Assembly: GCF_001885735.1 (NCBI RefSeq) | Contig: NZ_JXKG01000003.1 | Span: 124,750-188,749, forward strand | From: Enterococcus canintestini | GTDB lineage: Bacteria > Bacillota > Bacilli > Lactobacillales > Enterococcaceae | Direction: 5' to 3' | DNA: 64,000 nt | The notes under the pieces: generated by a model | Database searches by the model: none | Told to the model about the DNA's origin: nothing | The model's input: the letters and a program-made list of their open reading frames with translations, nothing else | In this document: in pieces, positions 45,559 to 54,440 of the stretch | Layout of the letters: each line of letters starts with the position of its first letter | How positions within the stretch are numbered: the stretch's first letter is position 1 | Program-made: the position numbers and the translations under genes

Positions 45559-46515
45559 TTAGCGTAGCCATTGCCACACAAGGGATAAAGCTAAACAGAT
45601 TACGTAAGCACTGTTAAAGAGCACCATATTTTTTAACGCATATACAAAGCTATGTGGGGCTGGCAATTCTTTTTTATGGGCCGCAAGATTTTGACGCACT
45701 TTTGGCAAGGTTAAAAAGACTAATAAAAGTGGCCAAGCAAACACTTGCAAAAGTACACCAGCTAAAATGGCAACATAGCTGGCATACATTAGATAAGAAA
45801 ACAAGTGAATACCATTTTCTCGCCCAATATAATAAACCAAGGTATAGCGATGATTTTTAATATCTGTTTCCAAATCTCGCAAATTATTAGCCAACATAAT
45901 ATTGGCAATTGTACAAATCAGCGGTACCGCAGCTAAAACAAGAGCTGCTACTAACCAGAAATTACCGGTTAATGCAAATTTCCCACTGGCAATATCCAGA
46001 TTTAAATACATCACATCGGGACTGGTTGTATTGATATAAACAACCATAGCGGTAATCCCTAAGCCCATTGTTACCCCACTAAAAACTTCTCCTAGCGGCA
46101 TACGGGATAAAGGAATCGGACCATAAGTGTAAAACACACCAATAAAACAACAAACAAAACCTAAAACGAGTAGTAACCAACCCGTCAAGTAAGCCAAAAT
46201 AAAACCTAAAACAGCCGCTACCAGTAGCATGCCCACAATCATTTGTCTAACCAAACGGGGGGAAACATTTTCTCTACCAATAACATTTTCTTGATACTTA
46301 TACGTTTTGGAATGTGCTTTTTCAAAATCCATATAATTGTTAATCGCCGTTGTCGTCAAATCAAAAATCAGCATCGCGACAAAAAACAACAATGTATAAC
46401 CCCAATGAAACGAATGATAAAAAGTAGCCGAAAAAAGTGCACCTACTAAAAAGGGAAAAACACTGGCGATTTTTGTTTTAATTTCTACAACTTCCAAAAA
46501 AACCTTTAAAGACAT
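45559..46515 (-). CDS. dmkA: Demethylmenaquinone prenyltransferase of the EET locus (UbiA/MenA family)
   Basis: 318 residues with eight or nine membrane segments. The two prenyl-diphosphate/Mg2+ motifs are in TTAINNYMDFEKA (N-x-x-x-D) and NLRDLETDIKNHR (D-x-x-x-D), as in 1,4-dihydroxy-2-naphthoate polyprenyltransferases. Its position in the electron-transfer locus matches DmkA, which makes the quinone dedicated to EET. The aromatic substrate must come from elsewhere, as no other menaquinone gene is in the window. AAAGGAG precedes ATG 46515. Confidence 0.87.
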   Translation of the reverse strand: MSLKVFLEVVEIKTKIASVFPFLVGALFSATFYHSFHWGYTLLFFVAMLIFDLTTTAINNYMDFEKAHSKTYKYQENVIGRENVSPRLVRQMIVGMLLVAAVLGFILAYLTGWLLLVLGFVCCFIGVFYTYGPIPLSRMPLGEVFSGVTMGLGITAMVVYINTTSPDVMYLNLDIASGKFALTGNFWLVAALVLAAVPLICTIANIMLANNLRDLETDIKNHRYTLVYYIGRENGIHLFSYLMYASYVAILAGVLLQVFAWPLLLVFLTLPKVRQNLAAHKKELPAPHSFVYALKNMVLFNSAYVICLALSLVWQWLR

Positions 46516-46609
46516 AAACCAAACTCCTTTTCATAAAAAAAACCAATTATGTTAAAAGTGAAAATAAAAAACACAGCTAAAGTCTAAGTAATTCACCATG
46601 ATTTTAAGC

Positions 46610-46730
46610 ATTACCAAACTTCATAAACCAAGTTAACTCTCCAGCAACAAGACGAGATCTTGATAAATTATTCTTAAAATTTCTCTAGATTTGGGCTTAC
46701 TCCCCTACAGAGTTGATGATGTAAATATCT
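46610..46730. repeat. Dispersed degenerate copy of the 123-bp palindromic repeat
   Basis: Shares the AACTCT/AGAGTT inner stem (46635-46640 and 46709-46714) and the loop ATAAATTATTCTTAAAATTT with the array units, but the outer arms have decayed. It lies between the dmkA and apbE genes. Confidence 0.6.
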
Positions 46731-46733
46731 AAG

Positions 46734-46762
46734 AAAAGCTGCCAATCTCTTGGCAGCTTTTC
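46734..46762 (-). terminator. Terminator of the ApbE gene
   Basis: AAAAGCTGCCA/TGGCAGCTTTT (46734-46744 and 46751-46761) immediately after the apbE stop, with Ts on the minus strand. Confidence 0.75.
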
Positions 46763-46764
46763 TT

Positions 46765-47847
46765 TTATTTCAATTCGCTGCGATCACCCATGGTGTAGCC
46801 TGAATCTTTGCCAATTTTGAAATTGTCTGCAATTCCTTTTGTTACATAAATTTTATCATCTTTAGTCACAAAAATCGCGTCACTGCCCTTTTCGTGTTCT
46901 TCCACAAATTTCAGACCTTCTTTTACGCCCATTGCAAAGACTGAAGTCGATAATGCATCCCCGTCAATTGATTTGTCGGTGATAATTGAGACACCGGCAA
47001 TATCATTTTCGTAGGGATAACCCGTTTTGGAATCAAAGATATGGTGATATTTTTTACCATCCACTTCTAAAAAGCGTTCATAAATTCCTGAAGTTACGAT
47101 AGTGCGATTTTTTTCTTTAATGCTCCCCACAATCGAACCGCGACTCTTATTAGGATCTTGAATACCGACATTCCATGGATCACTTTCACCACGGTTACTA
47201 TGACCTAAGACATAAACGTTGCCCCCTAAATCGACAATAGCAGACGTCACGCCTTTTTCTTTTAGGACTTTGACCACTTCATCTGTGATATACCCCTTAG
47301 CGATGGCGCCAAGGTCAATGATCATCCCTTTTTCTTCTAAATAAACTGTTTGTTCTTGGTCGTTAAATTTCACTTTATGATAATCAATTTTCTTTAGCGC
47401 GGCATCAATTTCACTTTGGTCCGGTTTTCTTGCATCATCAAAACCAATCCGCCACAATTGCGTAATCGCACCAATGGTCATATTAAAAGCTTCATTGGTT
47501 TCTTCGCTGTATTTATAAGCTTCTTTTAGTAAATAATACATATCACTGGTCACTTTAACTGGTTTTATGCCCGCTTGTGCATTAATTGCATCAATTTCTG
47601 AGCCTTTTTGGTTAATAGTGATTTTGTCTGCGAGTTCTTTGACACGATCAAACGCTGGTTTTAACGCATTTTCTTTCCCTTCATCATAAACGCGAATTCT
47701 AACATAGGTTCCCATCAAAAATTTTTCTTGATAATAGGGTTCTTCTCTTAATTTTGCCGTCTTTTTTTCGCTGTCACCTTTGCCACATGCGGCTAAAAAG
47801 AAAATACCGATGAAAGCGACTAGCAGAAGGCGCCAATATTTTTTCAT
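46765..47847 (-). CDS. fmnB: ApbE-family FMN transferase (flavinylates the EET lipoproteins)
   Basis: 360 residues with a lipoprotein signal (lipobox FLAACGKG, Cys near 21). ApbE motifs are visible: KFLMGTYVRIRVYDEG, EAFNMTIGAITQLWRIG, DLGAIAKGYITDEV and the C-terminal DGDALSTSVFAMG Mg2+/FAD region. The enzyme cleaves FAD and transfers FMN to a Thr in D-x-x-(S/T)-G-A-T motifs, which occur four times in the next two lipoproteins. It acts on the outer face of the membrane. AAGGAGG precedes ATG, and it lies in the EET locus. Confidence 0.92.
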   Translation of the reverse strand: MKKYWRLLLVAFIGIFFLAACGKGDSEKKTAKLREEPYYQEKFLMGTYVRIRVYDEGKENALKPAFDRVKELADKITINQKGSEIDAINAQAGIKPVKVTSDMYYLLKEAYKYSEETNEAFNMTIGAITQLWRIGFDDARKPDQSEIDAALKKIDYHKVKFNDQEQTVYLEEKGMIIDLGAIAKGYITDEVVKVLKEKGVTSAIVDLGGNVYVLGHSNRGESDPWNVGIQDPNKSRGSIVGSIKEKNRTIVTSGIYERFLEVDGKKYHHIFDSKTGYPYENDIAGVSIITDKSIDGDALSTSVFAMGVKEGLKFVEEHEKGSDAIFVTKDDKIYVTKGIADNFKIGKDSGYTMGDRSELK

Positions 47848-48250
47848 GTTCTTTCCTCCTTCAAATCAACGTTTACATCATAGCCGTTTTTGACTTGTTT
47901 GCAAAGTCACAAGTTTATAAAAAAAGCGCTCACAACTAATTTTATGACTAATTTGAAATAACAAAGATAATAAAAAAAGACATTGTGCAAAATAACAATG
48001 GAAGCAATGAGTTGGTACAATCGGAATTTAGAATTTCTTCTTGGTTTTTTTCACAATAAAAAGAGTAAATTAGTAAAAAATGAAAGCTATTAGTTATTTC
48101 TAACCAAAAATGTGATTTTTGTTATTCCCCTCATTTTTAATCAAAGAAAATCAAAATTTCCACTTGCTCTTGATTTTATTTTTTTATAAAAAACTCTTCT
48201 TTACTTCCCATACGATTCAACTACGGCAGAGAGCGCCTAGTTGAAGTCGC
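47848..48250. other. Intergenic stretch upstream of apbE, no gene
   Basis: About 400 bp of AT-rich DNA. It should hold the apbE promoter, and no reading frame or clear repeat is seen. Confidence 0.45.
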
Positions 48251-48287
48251 AAAAACCCGACCACACGAAAAGTGCGGTCGGGTTTTA
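48251..48287 (-). terminator. Terminator of the first flavoprotein gene
   Basis: AAACCCGACC/GGTCGGGTTT stem with a short loop, followed by Ts on the minus strand just past the stop at 48300. Confidence 0.8.
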
Positions 48288-48299
48288 TTAGACAAACTA

Positions 48300-49232
48300 T
48301 TATTCAGTTACAATGTTGTCAATTTCGATTGGTGTAGTGTCGCCTTTTTCAGCGGCATTGATTAATTGTTCAGCGTAGATAATGAATGTGTGTGAGCTGT
48401 GAGTTGCACCAGTTACAACGTCCATATCAGCAGGAGAACCGTCTTCTTTGCCCATTGCAGCCAAGAAGTTTTTGTTTAATTCTTCGATATATTCTTTAGG
48501 ACCAACGCCAGCTTTGTCTTTCATGTTCTTTTCGTAGTCAGCGTCATCTTTTTTAGATTTGCCGTCTGCGTTTAAGTTGTCGTAGTTAGATTCAGTAATT
48601 TTACCGTCTTTAACAACGATTGAGAAGTCAACGTGGTAGCCATTTTTATCATTTTTTTCTTTCAATGAGTAAGTGCCATCTTTAAGTGTTGCACCGTTGT
48701 CGATTTCAATTGTATCTGTGTTACCAGCTTGTGCAGCTTGGATTAATTGTTGTGCGTAGTTTTGGAATGATTCAAATGAATGAGTCGCGCCAGTTACAAC
48801 GTCCATGCTTGATGGATCTTGTGCTGCCACTAACTCTTCGTTGAATTTTGGAATAAATTCTTCTGGTGAAATACCAGCTTTATCTTTCATTTGTTTGTTG
48901 TAATCCGCATCTTCTGTTTTTGATTTGCCATCTTCGTTGACGTTATCATATTTAGATTCGGTAATTTTGCCATCTTTAACTGTGATTTCAAAAGTAGCAC
49001 GGTAGCCATTTGAATAGTTCTTTTCTTCTAACTTGTAAGTGCCGTCTTTCATTTCGCCACCGGCAATTACTTTTGCAGCTTCTTCTTTTGAAGATGATGC
49101 TGTTGTTTGTTCTGTTTTGGCAGAAGATGAACTACTTGCCGCACTGTCGTTGTTGTCTGGGCTACATGCACCTAATACTAAAGCAGAAAAAGCCAAGACT
49201 GTGAAACCTGCTACTAATTTTTTTGATTTCAT
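48300..49232 (-). CDS. pplA: FMN-binding lipoprotein with two flavinylation domains (PplA-like)
   Basis: 310 residues. The signal peptide has lipobox LVLGACSPD (Cys near 23), then a Ser/Thr/Lys linker and two tandem FMN-binding domains. Each has the DVVTGATHS motif in which the Thr receives FMN from ApbE (about residues 145 and 275). Both start with KDGTYxLxEKNxxNGY. It is the extracellular electron carrier of the Listeria/Enterococcus EET chain, reducing iron or other acceptors. GAGGGG precedes ATG. It has its own promoter region, shared in sequence with the next lipoprotein. Confidence 0.9.
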   Translation of the reverse strand: MKSKKLVAGFTVLAFSALVLGACSPDNNDSAASSSSSAKTEQTTASSSKEEAAKVIAGGEMKDGTYKLEEKNYSNGYRATFEITVKDGKITESKYDNVNEDGKSKTEDADYNKQMKDKAGISPEEFIPKFNEELVAAQDPSSMDVVTGATHSFESFQNYAQQLIQAAQAGNTDTIEIDNGATLKDGTYSLKEKNDKNGYHVDFSIVVKDGKITESNYDNLNADGKSKKDDADYEKNMKDKAGVGPKEYIEELNKNFLAAMGKEDGSPADMDVVTGATHSSHTFIIYAEQLINAAEKGDTTPIEIDNIVTE

Positions 49233-49530
49233 TTCGTATTTCCCCTCTTCATTTCACTTATTCTTGTCACACACAGAGTATGTGATACATATTACATTGT
49301 AATTAAAGTTTACAAAAAGTCAAACGTTTCCACGTTTGTTTGCTATTCCTAAATCCTGTTATTTACTCTTTTTTTCACCATTTTTCCTGCTCATGCTATC
49401 TTTTGAAAAAAAATTCACATAACTCGCATTCAACCATAGATTTTGGTAACAACTAACAAAGCCATGTCACCACAAGCCTTGTCCCTCTTTGTCCTTTTAT
49501 TTCCACTAACTTTTCTGCGTAACTTTTCAC
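49233..49530. promoter_or_regulatory. Upstream region of pplA, with an element shared by the second lipoprotein
   Basis: At 49279-49310 the sequence TATGTGATACATATTACATT and its continuation match the region 50791-50822 upstream of the neighbouring lipoprotein gene, with two or three changes over about 30 bp. The element contains the palindrome TTACAATGTAA read on the minus strand. A common regulator or promoter is likely. The rest is plain AT-rich DNA. Confidence 0.55.
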
Positions 49531-49564
49531 AAAAAAAGCTTCCAACTTAAAATAGCTGGAAGCT
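49531..49564 (-). terminator. Terminator of the second EET lipoprotein gene
   Basis: AGCTTCCA/TGGAAGCT stem (49538-49545 and 49557-49564) followed on the minus strand by seven Ts. Confidence 0.75.
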
Positions 49565-49583
49565 AAAAAATTTTTTATTAAAA

Positions 49584-50738
49584 TTATTCAGCCGTTTTTT
49601 TGGCAGCGTCGATAATCGCTTGTAAATAACCAGCGGTATCAGCAAATGTTGCACCAGAAACGACATCAGATACTTTAGCATCTTCGCCTTGCCCTTTTAG
49701 ATCACTCACTGCTTTTTCCAATTCAGCCACTGTTTTACCTTTTGCAAAAGCATCAACAGCATGAATATTTTCTTCCCAAGTTTGGGTTGCTTGTGCATGG
49801 TCTTTCATCAGTGCTGAATAAGCTTCGTTGTTGGCATATTTTGAACCTAAAACCAAATTATCTTTAATGCCTTCACCAAAAGCAGCATTAGAGTTAGGAA
49901 CACCACCAAAGTCAGCAGGATCAACATATTGGAATTCATCCACAAAAGTTGCCGCAACTTTATCGCCGTCTAACGCAACAGTCACAGTAGCAAATGATTG
50001 ATCCCCGTGAGGCGCTGCTAAAATCATGGCTTCTTTCAAGTCGGTGCTGCTAGTTTTTTCACCAACTGATACCATTCCTGATTTGGCGGCATCGACAATT
50101 GATTGTAAGTAGCCTTTTGTATCAGAGAATGTCGCACCTGAAACGACGTCAGAAACTTTTGCATCTTCTCCTTGTGCGTCAAGATCTTTCACTGCTTTTT
50201 CAACTTCTGCAATTGTTTTACCTTTAACAAAATTAGTAATTGCAGTCATGCTTTCATCCCATGTTTGGGTCGCACCACCATGATCTTTCATCATAGCTGA
50301 ATAAGCTTTACTGTTTTCTTCCTTGGCAACTAAAATATTACCTGATGGGAAGTTTTCGCCTAATTTGGCATCGGCATTTGGCACACCCGTCCAATCATCA
50401 CCTTTTTCAACGTATTGGAATTCATCCATCCGCGCTGAAAGAATTTTGTCGCCGTCTAGGGTTACGTTGACAACAGCAAATGACTTGTCCCCGTGAGGCG
50501 CTGTGTATAATTGGCGCATAACGATTGTACCTGCTCCTGGAACTTCAGCATTTTCTGTTTTACCGTCCGCAATTTTAACATCTGCGTTACTTGCCTTTGC
50601 TGATGAAGCAGTTGTTTGTTCTGTTTTCGCTGATGAACTTGCTGAACTTTCATCTTTTTTGTCTGGACTACAAGCACCTAATACTAAGGCTGAAAACGTC
50701 AAGACTGTAAAACCCGCCACTAATTTTTTGTTTAACAT
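49584..50738 (-). CDS. Second flavinylated lipoprotein of the EET locus
   Basis: 384 residues. It has almost the same lipoprotein signal as the neighbouring pplA-like gene (KLVAGFTVLTFSALVLGACSPD) and the same Ser/Ala-rich linker. Two tandem ~150-residue domains follow, each ending in VSDVVSGATF (about residues 208 and 363), an ApbE-type flavinylation motif with Ser before GAT. The repeats share PHGDxSFAxVxVxLDGDK and QYV...GVPN. The domains differ from those of the other lipoprotein, so this is a second, distinct carrier. GAGGGG precedes ATG. Confidence 0.87.
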   Translation of the reverse strand: MLNKKLVAGFTVLTFSALVLGACSPDKKDESSASSSAKTEQTTASSAKASNADVKIADGKTENAEVPGAGTIVMRQLYTAPHGDKSFAVVNVTLDGDKILSARMDEFQYVEKGDDWTGVPNADAKLGENFPSGNILVAKEENSKAYSAMMKDHGGATQTWDESMTAITNFVKGKTIAEVEKAVKDLDAQGEDAKVSDVVSGATFSDTKGYLQSIVDAAKSGMVSVGEKTSSTDLKEAMILAAPHGDQSFATVTVALDGDKVAATFVDEFQYVDPADFGGVPNSNAAFGEGIKDNLVLGSKYANNEAYSALMKDHAQATQTWEENIHAVDAFAKGKTVAELEKAVSDLKGQGEDAKVSDVVSGATFADTAGYLQAIIDAAKKTAE

Positions 50739-50790
50739 TTAATTTCCCCTCTTCGTCTCACTTTTTCTTATGTAACTTATGCCATACTAG

Positions 50791-50822
50791 GCATGTGATG
50801 CACATTACATTGTAATTAAAGT
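50791..50822. promoter_or_regulatory. Shared upstream element of the second lipoprotein gene
   Basis: Counterpart of 49279-49310, including ATTACATTGTAATTAAAGT and an ATGTG/CACAT half-site pair. The function as an operator is inferred from conservation between the two paralogues. Confidence 0.5.
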
Positions 50823-50926
50823 CCTTTAAAAGTCAACCGTTTTCAACATTGAGAAAAATTCACAATAATGGTCTATCTTCACAAGCAAATTTTTTCAAAA
50901 AAAGCACGTTCTAATAATTTTTTTAG

Positions 50927-50957
50927 GATAGACAAACAGTCTATCTGTCTGTATAAT
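50927..50957 (+). promoter_or_regulatory. ndh2 promoter with an overlapping palindrome
   Basis: TAGACA (50929-50934) and TATAAT (50952-50957) are 17 bp apart. A GATAGAC/GTCTATC inverted repeat with a 5-base spacer (50927-50945) covers the -35 box and spacer, and AGACA/TGTCT overlaps it further. This looks like an operator for a dimeric repressor (TetR-like spacing), which is not identified. Confidence 0.7.
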
Positions 50958-51014
50958 AGGGTGGATTGTGTAATAATTATCATACTATTTTTATATTTTA
51001 AGGAGCGATATTCA

Positions 51015-53018
51015 ATGACAAAGAAAAACATTGTCGTTGTGGGTGCGGGTTACGCAGGTGTAGCCGCTACTAAATTCATGGCTAAGAAATTAAAGAAAGA
51101 TGATGTGGAAATCACATTAATCGATCGTCATTCTTACCACACCATGATGACAGAGCTACACGAAGTTGCCGGCGGCCGCGTGGAACCTACTGCTATTCAA
51201 TATGACTTACAACGTTTGTTTGCCCGTAAGAAAAACGTGAAATTAGTAACAGATACTGTAGTGGGAATCGACAAAGAACAAAAAGTTGTCAAAACACAAG
51301 CAGGTAGTTACGCCTTTGATCACTTAATAATTGGTATGGGTGGCGAACCAAATGATTTTGGTACCCCAGGTGTAAAAGAGCACGGCTTCACATTATGGTC
51401 GTTTGAAGATTCTGTCCGCATTCGCGAACACATCGAACACACAGTAGCTAAAGCTGCGATCGAACCAGATGCAACAAAACGCAAAGCAATGTTGACATTT
51501 GTAGTCTGTGGTTCTGGTTTTACCGGGATTGAAATGATCGGTGAACTAGTAGAATGGAAAGATCGCTTAGCAGAAGATTACAAATTAGATCCAAATGAAT
51601 TTACATTAAAAGTTGTTGAAGCAATGCCAACAATTTTGAACATGTTAAATCGTAACGACGCTAATAAAGCAGTTCGTTATTTGGAAAAGAAAAATGTTGA
51701 ACTTGTTTTAAATGCACCAATCGTTGAAGTTTTTGCTGACCACATCAAATTAAAAGATGGTTCAACCATTCCAACGCACACTTTAATTTGGACTGCTGGT
51801 GTTAAAGCAACTTCTGATGCAGCCGACTTTGGTTTAGAAGCTGCTCGTGGGAATCGTTTAGTTGCCAATGAGTACATGGAAGCTAAAGGCTACGAAGATA
51901 AAAATATTTATATCATCGGGGATTTGGTTTACTACGAAGAACAACCAAATACACCAACACCACAAATCGTTCAAGCAGCTGAACAAACAGGACATTGCGC
52001 TGCAGCTAATGTCGTTTCAGCGATTAAAGGCGATGGTGAAAAACACAAATTCAAGAGTAACTACCAAGGTTTCATGGTTTCAGTTGGTTCAAAATGGGGT
52101 GTTGCAGAATTATTCGGCAAAATCCATTTGAGCGGTTTCTTAGCAATTATTATGAAACATATCGTCAACTTGAAATATTTCTTTGATATTCGCTCTGGTT
52201 ACTATATGTTCCAATACATGATGCATGAATTCTTCCATATTAAAGACGACCGCAATGTAACCCGTGGCCATTCTTCTCGTTATGGTAATGTTCTGTGGAG
52301 CGTACCACTACGAATCTTTTATGGTTTAGTTTGGTTTATTGAAGCCTTCAAAAAAATCGTCGGCAATGGCGAAGTGTTAAAACCATCAACTTGGTTTGGT
52401 GAAGGTTCATGGTTTACTGGTAACTCTGTTTTCCCTTGGACTTGGGATTACGCTAAAGAAGCTGCCACAACAGCAACTTCTGGGGCTGCTGACGCAGTCG
52501 GTGGTGCTTCTGCTACTGCTGCCACAACTGCTTCAAGTGTTGCCGATGCTGTCGGGGGTGCTTCGGGGGCTGCTGATGCGGCAACAAGTGGTGGTGCTGA
52601 AGCGGCAACGCATGCGGCTCACTTTGGTTTAAGTTATGCTTACGGTGAAGAACCAATGGCTGTCTTAGATAAAGCACCGGATTGGTTTAGCAGCATCATG
52701 AAAGTTATGATGCCAAATATGGATGTCGCAATGTTCTTCCAAAAAATGATGGTCTTTGTTGAAATTGGGATTGCACTTTGTATCATGGCCGGTTTATTCA
52801 CTTGGTTAATGAACGGAACAACTATTATCTTAGTTGCAATGTTTTGTATGTCTGGGATGTTCTACTGGGTTAACATCTGGTTTATTCCAGTTGCCTTTGC
52901 TCTAATGAACGGTTCTGGCCGCGCAGTCGGTTTAGACCGTTGGGTAATTCCTTGGATTCAGAAAAAACTAGGTGGCTGGTGGTACGGCAAGCCGAAATCA
53001 CTTTACAACCAAAAATAA
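51015..53018 (+). CDS. ndh2: Type II NADH dehydrogenase of the EET locus
   Basis: 667 residues. An N-terminal FAD Rossmann motif (IVVVGAGYAGVAATKFM, 6-22), a second NAD-binding motif (FVVCGSGFTGIEMIGEL) and the FAD C-terminal motif (NIYIIGDLVYY) mark NDH-2. A Thr/Ala/Gly linker (about 478-535) is followed by a C-terminal membrane part with three or four helices (FVEIGIALCIMAGLF onward). It oxidises NADH and reduces demethylmenaquinone. ATG 51015 follows AAGGAG; the frame reaching 50868 crosses the promoter and is rejected. A terminator ends it, so it is a separate transcript from eetA-eetB. Confidence 0.93.
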   Translation: MTKKNIVVVGAGYAGVAATKFMAKKLKKDDVEITLIDRHSYHTMMTELHEVAGGRVEPTAIQYDLQRLFARKKNVKLVTDTVVGIDKEQKVVKTQAGSYAFDHLIIGMGGEPNDFGTPGVKEHGFTLWSFEDSVRIREHIEHTVAKAAIEPDATKRKAMLTFVVCGSGFTGIEMIGELVEWKDRLAEDYKLDPNEFTLKVVEAMPTILNMLNRNDANKAVRYLEKKNVELVLNAPIVEVFADHIKLKDGSTIPTHTLIWTAGVKATSDAADFGLEAARGNRLVANEYMEAKGYEDKNIYIIGDLVYYEEQPNTPTPQIVQAAEQTGHCAAANVVSAIKGDGEKHKFKSNYQGFMVSVGSKWGVAELFGKIHLSGFLAIIMKHIVNLKYFFDIRSGYYMFQYMMHEFFHIKDDRNVTRGHSSRYGNVLWSVPLRIFYGLVWFIEAFKKIVGNGEVLKPSTWFGEGSWFTGNSVFPWTWDYAKEAATTATSGAADAVGGASATAATTASSVADAVGGASGAADAATSGGAEAATHAAHFGLSYAYGEEPMAVLDKAPDWFSSIMKVMMPNMDVAMFFQKMMVFVEIGIALCIMAGLFTWLMNGTTIILVAMFCMSGMFYWVNIWFIPVAFALMNGSGRAVGLDRWVIPWIQKKLGGWWYGKPKSLYNQK

Positions 53019-53039
53019 ACTTGCTGTAAGGCACGTAAA

Positions 53040-53072
53040 AAAGACCCGGGCAGTTAATGTCTGGGTCTTTTC
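53040..53072 (+). terminator. Terminator of ndh2
   Basis: A GACCCGGG/CTGGGTC stem (53043-53050 and 53061-53067) followed by TTTTCTT. Confidence 0.75.
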
Positions 53073-53322
53073 TTATTGCGAGTAAGTTTGTGAGTTAGTA
53101 AAGCTTTTCTTAGTTCCAAGACAAGTTCCTATGTTAAAATAAAGATTGCTTAAAAGTTCCCGCTAAAATTTCGTTAAAATTTAGCAAACTAACTTTTTAT
53201 TTTGGGTTAAATTGAAAGATTTTTAAAAGCTTCGTCTAATTTTTACCCGAAATAGCAATACTTACTTTTCATCTATTTTTAGAAATATACAAGTTTTAAA
53301 AGAAGTTAGAAAGGTGACTCCT
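53073..53322. other. Spacer between ndh2 and eetA
   Basis: About 250 bp without a gene. It should contain the promoter of eetA-eetB-dmkB. A fragment reading AAAGCTTTTCTTAG near 53101 weakly recalls the repeat arms. Confidence 0.4.
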
Positions 53323-53739
53323 TTGAAAATAAAAGAATTTATCAAAGCCAGCAAACTAAAACCCTGGGATTTTATCATCGTTATCTTTTTAATTATTGCT
53401 TCTTTTATCCCAACACTTATTTTTGGTTTGCAACAAACAAATGCACCCGTTACTACTAAAGTAGCCGTTTTACGGGTTGACGGTAAAGAAATTAAGTCTT
53501 TTAAGCTTTTTAAAGGCCAAAAAGAAACCTATCGTTACGAAGATAAGGATGGGGATTATAATTTAATTGAAGTAAAAGACGATCAAATCAGAATCAAAGA
53601 AGCCAACTGCGGCGACCAAGTCTGCGTAAGACGCGGTTGGGCCAAAGAAAATGGTGAAACTATTGTCTGTTTGCCTCACAAACTTGTCATTGAAGTACAA
53701 GGAAATACAGGAGGTGACGGCGACGATTTAATTTATTAA
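53323..53739 (+). CDS. eetA: EetA-like membrane-anchored NusG-domain-II protein
   Basis: 138 residues. One membrane helix near the start (PWDFIIVIFLIIASFIPTLI) is followed by an extracellular domain of the NusG domain II type, with CGDQVCVRRGWAKENG and a late Cys in TIVCLPHKL that may form a disulfide. In Listeria the eetA-eetB pair is needed for EET downstream of the quinone. TTG 53323 lies eight bases after AAAGG; GTG 53314 overlaps that site. It is 15 bp upstream of eetB. Confidence 0.82.
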   Translation: MKIKEFIKASKLKPWDFIIVIFLIIASFIPTLIFGLQQTNAPVTTKVAVLRVDGKEIKSFKLFKGQKETYRYEDKDGDYNLIEVKDDQIRIKEANCGDQVCVRRGWAKENGETIVCLPHKLVIEVQGNTGGDGDDLIY

Positions 53740-53754
53740 TTAAACGTCTAAAAA

Positions 53755-54303
53755 ATGAATCGCACACAAAAAATGATTTATATTGCCCTTTTAGTAGCAC
53801 AAGGAGTGGTAATTGGGCTGGTTGAAAATATGATTCCTTATCCTTTTGCCTTTGCGCCTGGTGCTAAATTGGGTTTAGCCAATTTAATTACAATTATTTC
53901 CCTTTTCACGATGCCTAAAAAAGATAGTTTTTCGCTAGTCTGGATGCGACTAATTTTAACAACTTTACTAGGTGGAACCCTCTCGACTTTTCTTTACAGT
54001 ATGAGTGGGGCCATGTTAAGTTATTTTGCGATGGCGTTTTTACGTCTTTTAGGACCAAAACGAGTTAGCATTATTGGGATTAGTGCTGCCGGCGGTTTTA
54101 TGCATAATGTGGGGCAACTGCTCACCGCTTCTTTTATCGCCCAATCTTGGACCGTCATGTTATATCTGCCAATCTTGTCATTTTTTGGAATTTTATCTGG
54201 CATCGCAATTGGGATTGCCGCGAACTTTTTGTTGCGTCGCGTCCAAACGTTGCAAAAATTCCAAATCGCCTATGAGAACCAGACCAAGCAAAGTTGGCGT
54301 TAG
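53755..54303 (+). CDS. eetB: EetB-like membrane protein (Gx transporter family)
   Basis: 182 residues with five or six hydrophobic helices. Typical family segments are VAQGVVIGLVENMIPYPFAF, GAKLGLANLITIISLF and SAAGGFMHNVGQL. The family was first annotated as heptaprenyl diphosphate synthase component I, and in EET loci it is the membrane partner of EetA. It starts 15 bp after eetA with no clear Shine-Dalgarno site, so it is probably coupled to eetA translation. The prenyl synthase follows after 137 bp. Confidence 0.85.
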   Translation: MNRTQKMIYIALLVAQGVVIGLVENMIPYPFAFAPGAKLGLANLITIISLFTMPKKDSFSLVWMRLILTTLLGGTLSTFLYSMSGAMLSYFAMAFLRLLGPKRVSIIGISAAGGFMHNVGQLLTASFIAQSWTVMLYLPILSFFGILSGIAIGIAANFLLRRVQTLQKFQIAYENQTKQSWR

Positions 54304-54440
54304 TGCTAGCGATGCCTTTTCTGTTATCTTTACTGGGCTACCTGTGGGATAATAGTAGACACAACTTTTCTGTTACCCATTACCCCCGATTATTGAAAGG
54401 ACCTGCATTTCTTACCTTTTAAAACCTAAAGGAGAATTTT

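Noticed and set aside
50868..51014. 49-residue extension of NADH dehydrogenase 2
   Set aside because: It crosses the promoter with TATAAT at 50952; ATG 51015 has AAGGAG.
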